From Paenibacillus sp. DMB20 (GTDB taxonomy: Bacteria > Bacillota > Bacilli > Paenibacillales > Paenibacillaceae): 64,000 nucleotides of DNA. The stretch is taken from NCBI RefSeq assembly GCF_000987955.1, contig NZ_LAZU01000032.1, forward strand, positions 286,455 through 350,454, in the 5' to 3' direction. The notes under the pieces are model-generated. The model was not told the DNA's origin and did no database searches. It saw only the letters and a program-made list of their open reading frames with translations. A program made the translations under genes and the position numbers. Positions 16,769-24,695 of this stretch are shown piece after piece; the first letter of the stretch is position 1, and the number at the start of each line of letters is the position of its first letter.

Positions 16769-17791
16769 TTATTTGATGCTTGTAAATAAATCGATATAGC
16801 GTTCGATGATTTCGGATTTATGCTCGCTCACATAATCCGTGTCCTCATCGATCATGTTGATGTCGGCATATGGTTTCATGTAGTCTCCAAGCTTCGTGTC
16901 TTTGCGAAGCGGACGGTTCGTTAATTGCGTGCCGAACGCATCCTGGGCTTCTTTCGAAAGAATGAAGTCGATGAATTTCTTGGCATTGTCCATGTGCGGC
17001 GCGCCTTTCACGACGGCCGATGCGGCATCCAGGAATACGGCGCCTTCTTTCGGATACACGACTTCCACGGGTGCGCCGTTTCTTACATATGTGCTGGCAG
17101 GGTCTTCGTAAGTCAAACCGACCACGTATTCGCCGTCAGCCACGCTCTTGTGAACGGCCCCGGAACCGCTTGCAATTTTACCGTCCAGGTTCTCGATCAA
17201 TTTGCCGACATAGTCCCAGCCCTTCTCGTTTTCATAGTCGCCGCCCACGGCTTTCAGCATATTGGTCAGCTGCGCGAAAGCCGAGCTTGAGCTGGCCGGG
17301 TCGGCAGAAGCGATTTTTCCTTTCAGCTCCGGATTCAGCAAATCCGCATAGCCTTCGATTTTGATATCGCCGATCAGGTTTTTGTTCACGAGCAGCACGC
17401 TTCCGTCCGAAATGTAGGGCGTAGCGAAGCCCGTCGTATTGCGATGGCCTTCAATCAGGTTTTTGTCTTCCGGCGACACGTAAGGTTCGTAGAGATCCGC
17501 ATTTTCGCGATAGCCGGCCATGGAACCGCCGAACATGACGTCAGCGTAAGGATTATCCTTTTCCGACTGTAAGCGCTTAACAATTTCGCCTGTGCCGGCC
17601 GTTACAAGCTCGACGGTAATCCCCGTTTTCTTTTCGAACATTGGGATAATCGTCTTGATGATCTCTTCGCTGTTCGGACTGTAGATGACGAGTTTATTAG
17701 ATGAATCCGAATCCGATTCGCCGTTTCCGCAACCGCTTAATGCCCCTATAACTAACGCACAAGCCAACAGCAGCATAGTAAGCCTTTTCAT
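16769..17791 (-). CDS. ABC transporter extracellular solute-binding lipoprotein (FbpA/AfuA-like)
   Basis: A 340-residue binding protein. Residues 1-21 form a lipoprotein signal (MKRLTMLLLACALVIGALSGC), and the mature protein is tethered to the membrane. The fold is a type-2 periplasmic binding protein of the ferric-iron/AfuA group: VIYSPNSEEIIKTIIPMFEKK, VTAGTGEIVKRLQSE, DVMFGGSMAGY, SADPASSSSAFAQL and GLTYEDPASTYV. It is the first gene of the operon and defines substrate specificity. I do not see the paired tyrosines diagnostic of Fe3+ binding with confidence, so an organic phosphate or sugar-phosphate ligand is equally plausible. Confidence 0.9.
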   Translation of the reverse strand: MKRLTMLLLACALVIGALSGCGNGESDSDSSNKLVIYSPNSEEIIKTIIPMFEKKTGITVELVTAGTGEIVKRLQSEKDNPYADVMFGGSMAGYRENADLYEPYVSPEDKNLIEGHRNTTGFATPYISDGSVLLVNKNLIGDIKIEGYADLLNPELKGKIASADPASSSSAFAQLTNMLKAVGGDYENEKGWDYVGKLIENLDGKIASGSGAVHKSVADGEYVVGLTYEDPASTYVRNGAPVEVVYPKEGAVFLDAASAVVKGAPHMDNAKKFIDFILSKEAQDAFGTQLTNRPLRKDTKLGDYMKPYADINMIDEDTDYVSEHKSEIIERYIDLFTSIK

Positions 17792-17908
17792 TTTTATTCC
17801 CCCTTGAGCTAAAGTTCGTTTTGGTTTGCATGTTTATTGTAGCAAGGACACTGTAGGGTACTAAATCCTATAATTCGCAAACATCGTCTAAAATCCGCAA
17901 CCTATTTT

Positions 17909-18015
17909 AAGAAAAACGTCTATCGACGTACTTCACAGAAGACAGACCACGTTTGGAAGTAGTTTTTCTTGCGATATAAGGAAGCCTCGTCTCCGAAACT
18001 TATACTTCTTATATC
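17909..18015 (-). repeat. Two-hairpin structured repeat, copy 2
   Basis: About 107 bp, on the opposite strand to copy 1 at 10910-11018. Read on the minus strand it has the outer stem GATATAAG (18015-18008) / CTTATATC (17980-17973), then hairpin 2 bounded by AAGAAAAAC and GTTTTTCTT (down to 17909). Internal blocks TGGTCTGTCTTCTG and CGATAGACG are shared with copy 1; loops differ. It lies upstream of the binding-protein gene, so the two copies bracket the five-gene ABC/two-component module in inverted orientation. Confidence 0.75.
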
Positions 18016-18064
18016 TTAAAAAAAGAGATCCCTAAGGTCTGTCGACCCAAGGGATCTCTTTTTG
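18016..18064. terminator. Bidirectional terminator after the ArsC/Spx-like gene
   Basis: AGAGATCCCT (18024-18033) pairs with AGGGATCTCT, flanked by an A-run on the left and a T-run on the right. On the minus strand it lies about 75 bp after the stop codon of the gene at 18139-18501. Confidence 0.75.
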
Positions 18065-18138
18065 GTTCTCTGCAAAGTTTCGGCGCGATCATGATATCCG
18101 TCGCTTCCCATGATGCAGCGCTTCGCATTCACGGGCTT

Positions 18139-18501
18139 CTATGCCTTCCACGCTTCGCTGTACGTCTCTTCCTTAAAACCCACGGTCACGCGCTTTCCGT
18201 CCGTAACGATCGGACGTTTGATCAGCATCCCGTTCGAGGACAGCAGCTTGAGCTGATCCTCCTCCGGCATGCCGGGAAGCTTGTCCTTCAGCCCAAGCTC
18301 CTTGTAGACCTCGCCGCTCGTGTTGAAAAATTTCTTCAGCTCAAGTCCGCTGTTGCGATGCAGTTCTCTAAGCTCCCCGATGGTCGGCGGGTTCTCTTTA
18401 ATATGCTGCAGCTCCAGTTCATGCCCTTCATTTTGCAGCCATTTCACCGCATTTCTGCACGTACCGCATTTGGGATATTGATATACTTTCAAACGGGCCA
18501 T
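18139..18501 (-). CDS. ArsC/Spx/YusI-family thioredoxin-fold protein
   Basis: A 120-residue cytoplasmic protein of the arsenate-reductase-like family. KVYQYPKCGTCRNAVKWL has a CxxC redox motif at the start of the thioredoxin fold. IKENPPTIGELRELH, LKKFFNTSGEVYKEL and MLIKRPIVTDGKRVTVGFKEE match the YusI/YffB branch, with the conserved arginine of IKRP. The physiological role of YusI proteins is not established; there is no C-terminal RNA-polymerase-binding feature that would make it a clear Spx. It is third in a tight unit with the PduO-type and RluA-type genes and is followed by a strong terminator. Confidence 0.88.
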   Translation of the reverse strand: MARLKVYQYPKCGTCRNAVKWLQNEGHELELQHIKENPPTIGELRELHRNSGLELKKFFNTSGEVYKELGLKDKLPGMPEEDQLKLLSSNGMLIKRPIVTDGKRVTVGFKEETYSEAWKA

Positions 18502-18520
18502 GGTTCAACTCTCCTAAACT

Positions 18521-19489
18521 TTAATCATTAGTAAACGTTGATTGTTCTTGCAATACCGCTTGCAGCTTCCTCATATCCTCCGGCATGGGGGCCGCAAAGG
18601 TCATCGGTTCCCCCCGCATGGGATGGACGATCGTCAGCCGCTCCGCATGAAGCGCCTGGCGATCTATCTCCCGGTCCAAGCGGGTAGCCGTCGATTCCTC
18701 CATGCCCGGCCGGATTGCGGGATGCCCATACATTTTATCCCCGATCAGGGGATGCCCCAAGCTGCTCATATGTACGCGGATTTGATGGGTGCGGCCGGTC
18801 TCCAGCTTAAGCTCCACCAGCGATGCTCCGGCATAAGCGACACGGACCTTATAACGGGTCAACGACGGGTAGCCTTCCGGCGTAACGATCCGGCGGTGCG
18901 GCTCCTGCGGGTCCCGGTCGATCGGCTCGTCTATATCGCCTTCGGCGGGAAAGGGAATGCCGTGCACCAGAGCGACATATCGCTTATCCACCGTGCCCGC
19001 AATCATTTGCTCGGACACGTGCTGGTGGATATACGGGTTTTTGGCTATGCAAAGCACGCCCGACGTTTCCTGGTCCAGCCGGTGCACCGCCCGGAACCGG
19101 TAACTCCATCCCTGCTGTGCCCAATAATGGACGATCCCGTTAGCCAAGGTATCCGTATAGTGCCCATGGGTCGGATGCACGATAATGCCCGCCGGTTTAT
19201 TGACCACAAGCAGGGTATCATCCTCATACAAAATATCGAGCGCCATCGGCTGGGGCAAAATATCGTCCGACCGCTCCTGCTCCATGCGGATTTCGATCAA
19301 ATCCCCGGGTTTGACGTTTACGCTGATGTAGACCCTCTCGCCGTTGAGCATAATTCCATGCTCGGTCAGCTTGAGCCGGGACAGGAGCTTCCGGGATATC
19401 CCCATCCTTTTTTGCAAAACGGTCTTTAACAGCATCCCGTCCTCATTTTCCTGGACCCGGTACGTAATGGGCGGGTAATACCGTGTCAT
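18521..19489 (-). CDS. RluA/RluD-family pseudouridine synthase
   Basis: A 322-residue RNA-modifying enzyme. The N-terminal 80 residues form an S4-like RNA-binding domain (LLSRLKLTEHGIMLNGERV, VKPGDLIEIRM). The catalytic domain has VVNKPAGIIVHPTHGH and the signature HRLDQETSGVLCIAKN with the catalytic aspartate, then KRYVALVHG and GRTHQIRVHMSSLGHPLIGD. It isomerises uridines in rRNA or tRNA; the exact site is unknown because Paenibacillus has several paralogues. It starts three bases after the adenosyltransferase stop codon, so the two are co-translated. Confidence 0.94.
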   Translation of the reverse strand: MTRYYPPITYRVQENEDGMLLKTVLQKRMGISRKLLSRLKLTEHGIMLNGERVYISVNVKPGDLIEIRMEQERSDDILPQPMALDILYEDDTLLVVNKPAGIIVHPTHGHYTDTLANGIVHYWAQQGWSYRFRAVHRLDQETSGVLCIAKNPYIHQHVSEQMIAGTVDKRYVALVHGIPFPAEGDIDEPIDRDPQEPHRRIVTPEGYPSLTRYKVRVAYAGASLVELKLETGRTHQIRVHMSSLGHPLIGDKMYGHPAIRPGMEESTATRLDREIDRQALHAERLTIVHPMRGEPMTFAAPMPEDMRKLQAVLQEQSTFTND

Positions 19490-19492
19490 GAA

Positions 19493-20053
19493 TTACCGAA
19501 ACACCTTTCCGCTGCGCACATATTCCACATCCGGCACGCCGGTCCGGACATTAGCCGCTCTTGCCGTCACGAAGAAATAATCCGAAAGCCGGTTTAAGTA
19601 CCGCAGAACCTCCAAGTTGATCTCCCGATCGCGTCCAAGCGTAACCGTCAGCCGTTCGGCGCGTCTGCAAACGGTCCGGCACACATGGAGGGCGCATGAC
19701 AGCGGACTGCCTCCAGGCAGAATAAACCGCTCCAGCGGCGGGTTCTCCGCTTCAAAGGCATCCATCCATGACTCAAGCCGTTCAACCAACTCGGCGCTTG
19801 TCTTATACTTATCTTCTTTATGTCTTGCATAGGCAAGGTCGGAACCGCAATCGAACAATTCGTGCTGGATCTGAATCAGCTGTTCCGCCAGTTCGTCAAA
19901 TCCGCTCTGCTCGGCCAAATAAACAGCCTGTCCCGTAAAGCTGTTCAGTTCATCTATCGTACCGTAGGCTTCGATACGGTCATCGTCTTTGGGCACCCTG
20001 CCCCCGATAATCGACGTTTTCCCGGCATCCCCGGTCTTCGTATAGACCTTCAT
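19493..20053 (-). CDS. Cob(I)alamin adenosyltransferase, PduO-type (YvqK-like)
   Basis: An adenosyltransferase of 186 residues that makes adenosylcobalamin from ATP and cob(I)alamin in the cytosol. KVYTKTGDAGKTSIIGGRV at the N-terminus is the ATP-binding signature. EAYGTIDELNSFTG, FILPGGSPLSCALHVCRTVCRRAER and YLNRLSDYFFVTARAAN are the other conserved blocks, including the RxxxRRxER-type active-site arginines. I prefer ATG 20053 with GGAGG at seven bases over the ATG two codons upstream. It heads the unit pduO-type / rluA-type / arsC-like. Confidence 0.93.
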   Translation of the reverse strand: MKVYTKTGDAGKTSIIGGRVPKDDDRIEAYGTIDELNSFTGQAVYLAEQSGFDELAEQLIQIQHELFDCGSDLAYARHKEDKYKTSAELVERLESWMDAFEAENPPLERFILPGGSPLSCALHVCRTVCRRAERLTVTLGRDREINLEVLRYLNRLSDYFFVTARAANVRTGVPDVEYVRSGKVFR

Positions 20054-20215
20054 TTCCATTCCTCCACTTCACAGTCCTCCCCCGTACACCGGAGTCGGAC
20101 TTATTATGAATCATGTCCCATGATAACATAACTCGCTGCCCGGATGCATCGGACAGCATGCCCGCTTTCATGCGAACTCATTCACGGAAACTTCTTAATC
20201 TGCGGGCACCGGAAA

Positions 20216-20241
20216 CAAAAAAGAGACCCGCACCGGGTCTC
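20216..20241 (-). terminator. Terminator after the Spo0E-like gene
   Basis: The perfect stem GAGACCCG / CGGGTCTC with a three-base loop is followed on the minus strand by a run of T (20222-20216). Confidence 0.75.
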
Positions 20242-20254
20242 CTGAATGGACGTG

Positions 20255-20518
20255 TTATAATTTCTTTTTGGGATGTGCCTTCATATATTCATTGATCTTT
20301 AAATCCAGCAGGCTGCTGATTTCAATGACGATCTCGGAAGTGAAAGACTGCTCTTGCAAAAATATTTGTTCCATCTTGCGACGGAGCATGTGAATTTCCT
20401 CTTCCAAGGAAATGTCTTCCGGAGTGGTTCTGGCAGAATTAATAGACCATTTATCGTGATCATCGGTTTCAGCTGAAATATCACCGCGATATGGCGACAA
20501 TTCATAATCGCAAAACAC
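20255..20518 (-). CDS. Spo0E-like aspartyl-phosphate phosphatase
   Basis: A small protein of about 87 residues. The C-terminal half EEEIHMLRRKMEQIFLQEQS followed by SEIVIEISSLLDLKINEYMK matches the Spo0E family: two helices with I..LR..M and the S...LD.LI..Y motif used to dephosphorylate Spo0A~P or related regulators. The N-terminal 40 residues are acidic and not conserved. GTG 20518 is favoured because AAGGAGG lies seven bases upstream; an ATG at 20524 abuts the Shine-Dalgarno site. It is monocistronic. Target specificity cannot be told from sequence. Confidence 0.85.
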   Translation of the reverse strand: MFCDYELSPYRGDISAETDDHDKWSINSARTTPEDISLEEEIHMLRRKMEQIFLQEQSFTSEIVIEISSLLDLKINEYMKAHPKKKL

Positions 20519-20635
20519 TGCCATCCCTCCTTGGATTAGACATATTAATGCTCCCAAAATAAAATTATAACACAGTTCTTTGTAATGAAAAGTAAATTTT
20601 TTGTTAATTAAGGAAATGGATCAACTATCTTCTTT

Positions 20636-21841
20636 TTAAGTTAATTTCCGAACAAAATTGCCCATCCGATCCAAAGCTTCATTAAGCTGGGAAATCGAAG
20701 TGGCGTAGGAGCAGCGGATAAAGCCTTCGCCGCCAAGACCGAATACCGATCCCGGAACGGCTGCAACCTTCGCCTCCGTGAGCAGCCGCTGGGCAAACTC
20801 ATCCGAAGTCAAACCGGTGCGCTTGATGCTTGGAAAGGCGTAAAACGCTCCATGCGGTTCATGGCATTCCAGCCCGATATCGCACAGTCCCTGTACGATA
20901 AGGCGGCGGCGCTGGTTGTACGACTCCATCATGCGGTCTTTCTCCTCCATGCCGTTTGTGAGCGCCTCAAGCGCGGCGACCTGACCCATAGCCGGGGCAC
21001 ACATCACGGTGTACTGATGGATCTTAAGCATGGCGCTGAGCAGTTCCGGATGGGCACACGTATATCCCATTCTCCAGCCGGTCATCGAAAAAGCTTTGGA
21101 AAAGCCGCTTACCAATATCGTGCGGTCCTTCATGCCGGGAACGGACGCAAAGCTTACGTGCTTTCCTTCATAGGTTAATTCAGCGTAAATTTCGTCGGAA
21201 ATCACGATCAGATCGTGTTTCTCCACAACCTTGGCAATCGGAAGCCAGTCCTCGTAAGTCATGATGGCCCCGGTCGGATTGCTCGGGTAGCAAAGAATCA
21301 ATACTTTGGATCTTGGGGTGATGCTGGCTTCCAGCGCTTCCGCCGTCAGCTTGAATTGATTCTCGGCCGTGGTCTCGATTCCAACAGCCACGCCTCCGCT
21401 AATGGAGGTGATAGGGGTATAGGATATATAACTCGGTTCGGGAACCAAAATCTCATCCCCCGGAACGATCAAGGCCCGGAGAGCCAGGTCGATCGCTTCG
21501 CTGCCTCCTACGGTCACCATGATTTCATCCTTCGGGTCATAGGATAGATGAAAGCTGTCATGGAGATAACGGGCAATGGCTTCCCGCAGCTCCGGCATCC
21601 CGGCATTCGACGTGTACCGCGTAAAACCGCGCTCAAGGGAATATACGCAAGCTTCGCGAATATGCCAAGGAGTCACAAAATCAGGCTCGCCCACGCCCAA
21701 GGTAATAATATCTTTATTCGCACTGACCAGATCGAAAAACTTCCGAATTCCGGATGGCTGTATATCCCTGACCAAAGGTGCCAGATAGGAACTCATCGGT
21801 TTCCTGTTGTTTTCTGTTAGTTGTTCTTGTTTCACAATCAT
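20636..21841 (-). CDS. Class I/II PLP aminotransferase (AlaT/PatA-like)
   Basis: A 401-residue fold-type I transaminase. Key blocks are VGEPDFVTPWHIREA, the N-acceptor region CYPSNPTGA, SDEIYAELTY with the pyridine-contacting Asp, SGFSKAFSMTGWRMGY with the Schiff-base lysine, and the carboxylate-binding arginine in GFIRCSYATS. The closest match from memory is the AlaT (YugH) group, which sits next to an Lrp-type regulator in Bacillus as it does here. It begins a few bases after the Lrp-type stop codon. ATG 21841 has GGAAGAG five bases upstream. Alanine transamination is likely but not proven. Confidence 0.85.
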   Translation of the reverse strand: MIVKQEQLTENNRKPMSSYLAPLVRDIQPSGIRKFFDLVSANKDIITLGVGEPDFVTPWHIREACVYSLERGFTRYTSNAGMPELREAIARYLHDSFHLSYDPKDEIMVTVGGSEAIDLALRALIVPGDEILVPEPSYISYTPITSISGGVAVGIETTAENQFKLTAEALEASITPRSKVLILCYPSNPTGAIMTYEDWLPIAKVVEKHDLIVISDEIYAELTYEGKHVSFASVPGMKDRTILVSGFSKAFSMTGWRMGYTCAHPELLSAMLKIHQYTVMCAPAMGQVAALEALTNGMEEKDRMMESYNQRRRLIVQGLCDIGLECHEPHGAFYAFPSIKRTGLTSDEFAQRLLTEAKVAAVPGSVFGLGGEGFIRCSYATSISQLNEALDRMGNFVRKLT

Positions 21842-21854
21842 ACACACTCTTCCT

Positions 21855-22355
21855 TTACGGCGAGATCAGGAGACGATTGTCTTCTTCGCGTTCTTCATAA
21901 ATAATCCCGTCTTGTTTATATTTTTTCAAAATAAAGTTGGTTTTGGTTGACAATACCGAATCAATCGGGGACAGCTTCTCCGACACGAAATTCGCGACCT
22001 CTCTTAAAGTACGGCCTTCCACTTCCACAAGCAGATCATAGGCGCCAGACATCAGGTATACCGATTTCACCTGCGGGAAAAGATAGATTCTTTCGGCAAT
22101 TCCCTCAAATCCTCTTCCCCGTTCCGGAGTGATCTGCACCTCGATCAGTGCGGTAACCTTGTCTTCTTCCACTTTTCCCCAGTTCACGACCGTTGCATAC
22201 TTCACGATAACATGGTCGTTTTCCAGCTCCGAAATCGCGGTTTTCACTTCGGCTTCCTCTACACCGAGCAGTGTAGACAAAAGAGCCGGAGATCTTCTCG
22301 CATCCTCTTTCAACAGGTCAAGCACTTTCAATTTCAGTTCGCTTAGCTCTTCCAT
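21855..22355 (-). CDS. Lrp/AsnC-family transcriptional regulator (AlaR-like)
   Basis: A 166-residue regulator. An N-terminal winged helix-turn-helix (LKLKVLDLLKEDARRSPALL, LLGVEEAEVKTAISELE) is followed by the RAM ligand-binding domain from about residue 70 (TALIEVQITPERGRGFEGIA, VKSVYLMSGAYDLLVEVEG). It is co-transcribed with the aminotransferase gene, 14 bp apart or less, and probably controls that operon in response to an amino acid, by analogy with AlaR-AlaT in Bacillus subtilis. Confidence 0.9.
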   Translation of the reverse strand: MEELSELKLKVLDLLKEDARRSPALLSTLLGVEEAEVKTAISELENDHVIVKYATVVNWGKVEEDKVTALIEVQITPERGRGFEGIAERIYLFPQVKSVYLMSGAYDLLVEVEGRTLREVANFVSEKLSPIDSVLSTKTNFILKKYKQDGIIYEEREEDNRLLISP

Positions 22356-22455
22356 GGGTTTTCCTCCAGCGCTTAATTCAGGCAGACGGCCAAAGCCGGG
22401 TTCCTGTAAAGAGATTAATACCTATATTACAATAATTCATGCACTCTGTGCAAAG

Positions 22456-22507
22456 AAAAAAACCGAAGGCTTTTCGCGGCATTTGGCGGGAAAAGCCTTC
22501 GGTTTTT
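22456..22507. terminator. Strong bidirectional terminator
   Basis: ACCGAAGGCTTTTC pairs with GAAAAGCCTTCGGT around a 12-base loop, flanked by seven A on the left and five T on the right. It ends the minus-strand coat gene at 22635. Confidence 0.8.
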
Positions 22508-22634
22508 GGATTGATCGTTTCAGAGCGGGCTCACCCGTGGTTAATATTATTGTGCGGGAACATTCGGACGATGCTCGGGCACGTTTGGGGCGTGCGAATA
22601 AGCTCCGAGTCCCGCTGTTTTTTGACCGGTGAAT

Positions 22635-22931
22635 TCACGGGTTTTTTGATTGTTTTTTTTGTATTTCCTGCAGCTGCTTCTGCACGTCACTCTTCATGGC
22701 ATGGGGCACGGCGGAAGGATATTGTTTATTTTGCTCAATCAGCTGATACATTTCGCCCTGCATTTTCAGAGTTTCCGAGGTTAGAGTCGTAAACATGCTT
22801 CGCACGTCCGGGCAGGAGGATTCGGTTGTCGCTGTCGTATATTCACGCACGGTACGTTTTAATTCGTTCAGGATCGTATTCAGCATATCCTCTTCCGGCA
22901 GGAAGGTGTTCCCGTTTTGGGCTGGCATCAT
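22635..22931 (-). CDS. CotF-like spore coat protein
   Basis: A 98-residue helical protein. LPEEDMLNTILNELKRTVRE and SCPDVRSMFTTLTSETLKMQGEM resemble the coat F / ferritin-like domain of small spore coat proteins in Bacillales; the C-terminus is charged and Gln/Lys-rich. It is 18 bp downstream of another small helical coat-like gene, a common paired arrangement. I assign it to the spore coat by this resemblance, not by any catalytic residue. Confidence 0.72.
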   Translation of the reverse strand: MMPAQNGNTFLPEEDMLNTILNELKRTVREYTTATTESSCPDVRSMFTTLTSETLKMQGEMYQLIEQNKQYPSAVPHAMKSDVQKQLQEIQKKQSKNP

Positions 22932-22949
22932 AAGCTTCCTCCTTTATGC

Positions 22950-23186
22950 TTAATGGGATTGCGTCGGCGCGATGTTTTGATGGCTTTGAAGCGATTGAAC
23001 GAGCATGTCCATATGGCTCTCATGCTTTTGCATGAACCCGAGGAGCGCCTGCTGTACGGACAGATTTTGGATGGACGCGGCCGCTGCGGCGCAATGCTTG
23101 GCAAGCGCGCTTTCGTTGGATACGCAATCGACGATGTAATCCAGTTCCTTCGAAGTTAAAGGCTTCATTTGCTGATCTGAAGGCAT
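22950..23186 (-). CDS. Small spore-coat-associated protein (CotF/YhcQ-type helical)
   Basis: A 78-residue helical protein. MKPLTSKELDYIVDCVSNES then ALAKHCAAAAASIQNLSVQQ and FMQKHESHMDMLVQSLQSH form three amphipathic helices with spaced His residues, resembling the shortened ferritin-like domain of small coat proteins in Paenibacillus. It is directly upstream of, and probably co-expressed with, the CotF-like gene. There are no recognisable catalytic residues. Confidence 0.65.
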   Translation of the reverse strand: MPSDQQMKPLTSKELDYIVDCVSNESALAKHCAAAAASIQNLSVQQALLGFMQKHESHMDMLVQSLQSHQNIAPTQSH

Positions 23187-23415
23187 TGTTCGTCAACCCC
23201 TTTCCGGTTTAGCTGCATAAAATGGTGTTCAAAAATCTGCGGCCGGGTAACTCGGCCTTCGAACGGCCTTTATAGTATGGCTAGATCGACGAATTGTATG
23301 TGGCGCAATAAATGTCGTGAGATGGATCATACTGAAAAGAGTCCGATTTCGATTTCATAAAACGCAGCCTTTCATCGCTTGGGCAACGTTTTTTAACAGG
23401 AAGGTGGTTTCATTT

Positions 23416-24651
23416 ATGAAGCTGACCGGAGGCCATACTCCATGGGAGGCGCTGTATGCCGGAACGATTCCGCAATACCCCCGATTGGAAGCGGACATTT
23501 GCTGCGACGTTGTCGTGATCGGAAGCGGCATCAGCGGAGCTCTTGCAGCCTATGTGCTGACCATGCAAGGTGCCGACGTTGCCGTTTTGGAAAAAAAACG
23601 GGTCGGCTGCGGCAGCACTTCCGCCAATTCGGGGCTGCTTCAATTCATGAACGACGACAGTTTGAACGAACTCATCGGAAGGTTCGGGGAACGAAAAGGC
23701 ACCGGCTTTTACCGCATGTGCGCGAATGCGGTCAACCGGCTGGCCGGCATAGCGGAAGAACTCCCTTCGGATGTGGATTTCCGTCGCCGGAGCAGCCTGT
23801 ACTACGCGACGATCGATGAGGATGCGGGAATGATCCGCAATGAATACGACACGCTAATCCGCCACGGTTTCGAGGTGGAATATTGGGACCGCGACCATAT
23901 TAAATCCAAGTTCCCTTTTTCGCGTGCGGCAGCTTTATATACGAAAAACGATGCCGAGGTTAATCCGTACAAATTGGCTCTGGCACTCTTATCCTCCGCT
24001 GCAGCCAAAGGGCTTAAGGTGTTTGAACACAGCTGCGCGAAACAGGTGAAGTATTCGGAAAAGGGAGTCAGCGTTCAGACGGTGCACGGCTCCGTAAGGG
24101 CCGATACGTTGATCTGGGCACTCGGGTACGAAACGCAGGAATGGAAGCCGGATAAATCCGCCTCACTCGAATGTACCTACGCCATCATGACCGAGCCGGT
24201 TGCGGACTTGTCATTCTGGCATGAGAGGGCCTTGGTTTGGGAAAGCAACAGACCTTACCTGTACATGCGCACGACGCCGGATAACCGCATTATCGCAGGC
24301 GGCCTGGACGAGCCTGTACCGAAAAACGGGCGTCCGAAGGACCGGCTGGCCGGTTACAGTCAAAGGCTCATCAATGAAATTCGCGATCATTTTCCCGGTT
24401 TGGTCAACCTGAGAGCGGAATACAGCTGGAGCGGCCTGTTCGGATTTACCAGGGACGGAATTCCATTGATCGGCCGGCATCCGCGGTTTCCCCACAGCTA
24501 TTTTATTGAGGGTTACGGAGGAAGCGGGACGGTTTATAGCATGATCGCAGCGGATTTGCTGGCTCAGGCCGTTTCAGGAAGCGAGCCCGAGGAACTTTCA
24601 TGGTTTTCTTTAACCCGTTCCTTTAACATGCAACCCGGATTTAGGGCCTAA
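23416..24651 (+). CDS. FAD-dependent oxidoreductase (DadA/glycine oxidase-like)
   Basis: A 411-residue flavoprotein and one of few plus-strand genes. DVVVIGSGISGALAAYVLTM is the Rossmann GxGxxG FAD-binding motif, ending at VLEKKRVGCGSTSANSGLLQ, typical of the DAO family. GRHPRFPHSYFIEGYGGSGT near the C-terminus is the second FAD contact. ATG 23416 is preceded by AGGAAGGTGG at eight bases; an upstream in-frame ATG lacks a site. Members of this family oxidise amino acids, sarcosine or similar amines; the substrate here is unknown. It is monocistronic and converges on an MFS gene with a shared terminator. Confidence 0.9.
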   Translation: MKLTGGHTPWEALYAGTIPQYPRLEADICCDVVVIGSGISGALAAYVLTMQGADVAVLEKKRVGCGSTSANSGLLQFMNDDSLNELIGRFGERKGTGFYRMCANAVNRLAGIAEELPSDVDFRRRSSLYYATIDEDAGMIRNEYDTLIRHGFEVEYWDRDHIKSKFPFSRAAALYTKNDAEVNPYKLALALLSSAAAKGLKVFEHSCAKQVKYSEKGVSVQTVHGSVRADTLIWALGYETQEWKPDKSASLECTYAIMTEPVADLSFWHERALVWESNRPYLYMRTTPDNRIIAGGLDEPVPKNGRPKDRLAGYSQRLINEIRDHFPGLVNLRAEYSWSGLFGFTRDGIPLIGRHPRFPHSYFIEGYGGSGTVYSMIAADLLAQAVSGSEPEELSWFSLTRSFNMQPGFRA

Positions 24652-24658
24652 AGACAAT

Positions 24659-24695
24659 AAAGCCTCCCGCCTTCGGTTAAGGCGGAGGCTTTATT
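24659..24695. terminator. Bidirectional terminator between FAD and MFS genes
   Basis: AAAGCCTCCCGCCTT pairs with AAGGCGGAGGCTTT (one bulged C), ending in TTATTT on the plus strand. It serves the convergent genes. Confidence 0.7.

Noticed and set aside
17565-17585. TGTAAGCGCTTAACA, resembling a catabolite-responsive element
   Set aside because: It lies inside the binding-protein coding sequence and is one base too long for the cre pattern, so a chance match is likely.
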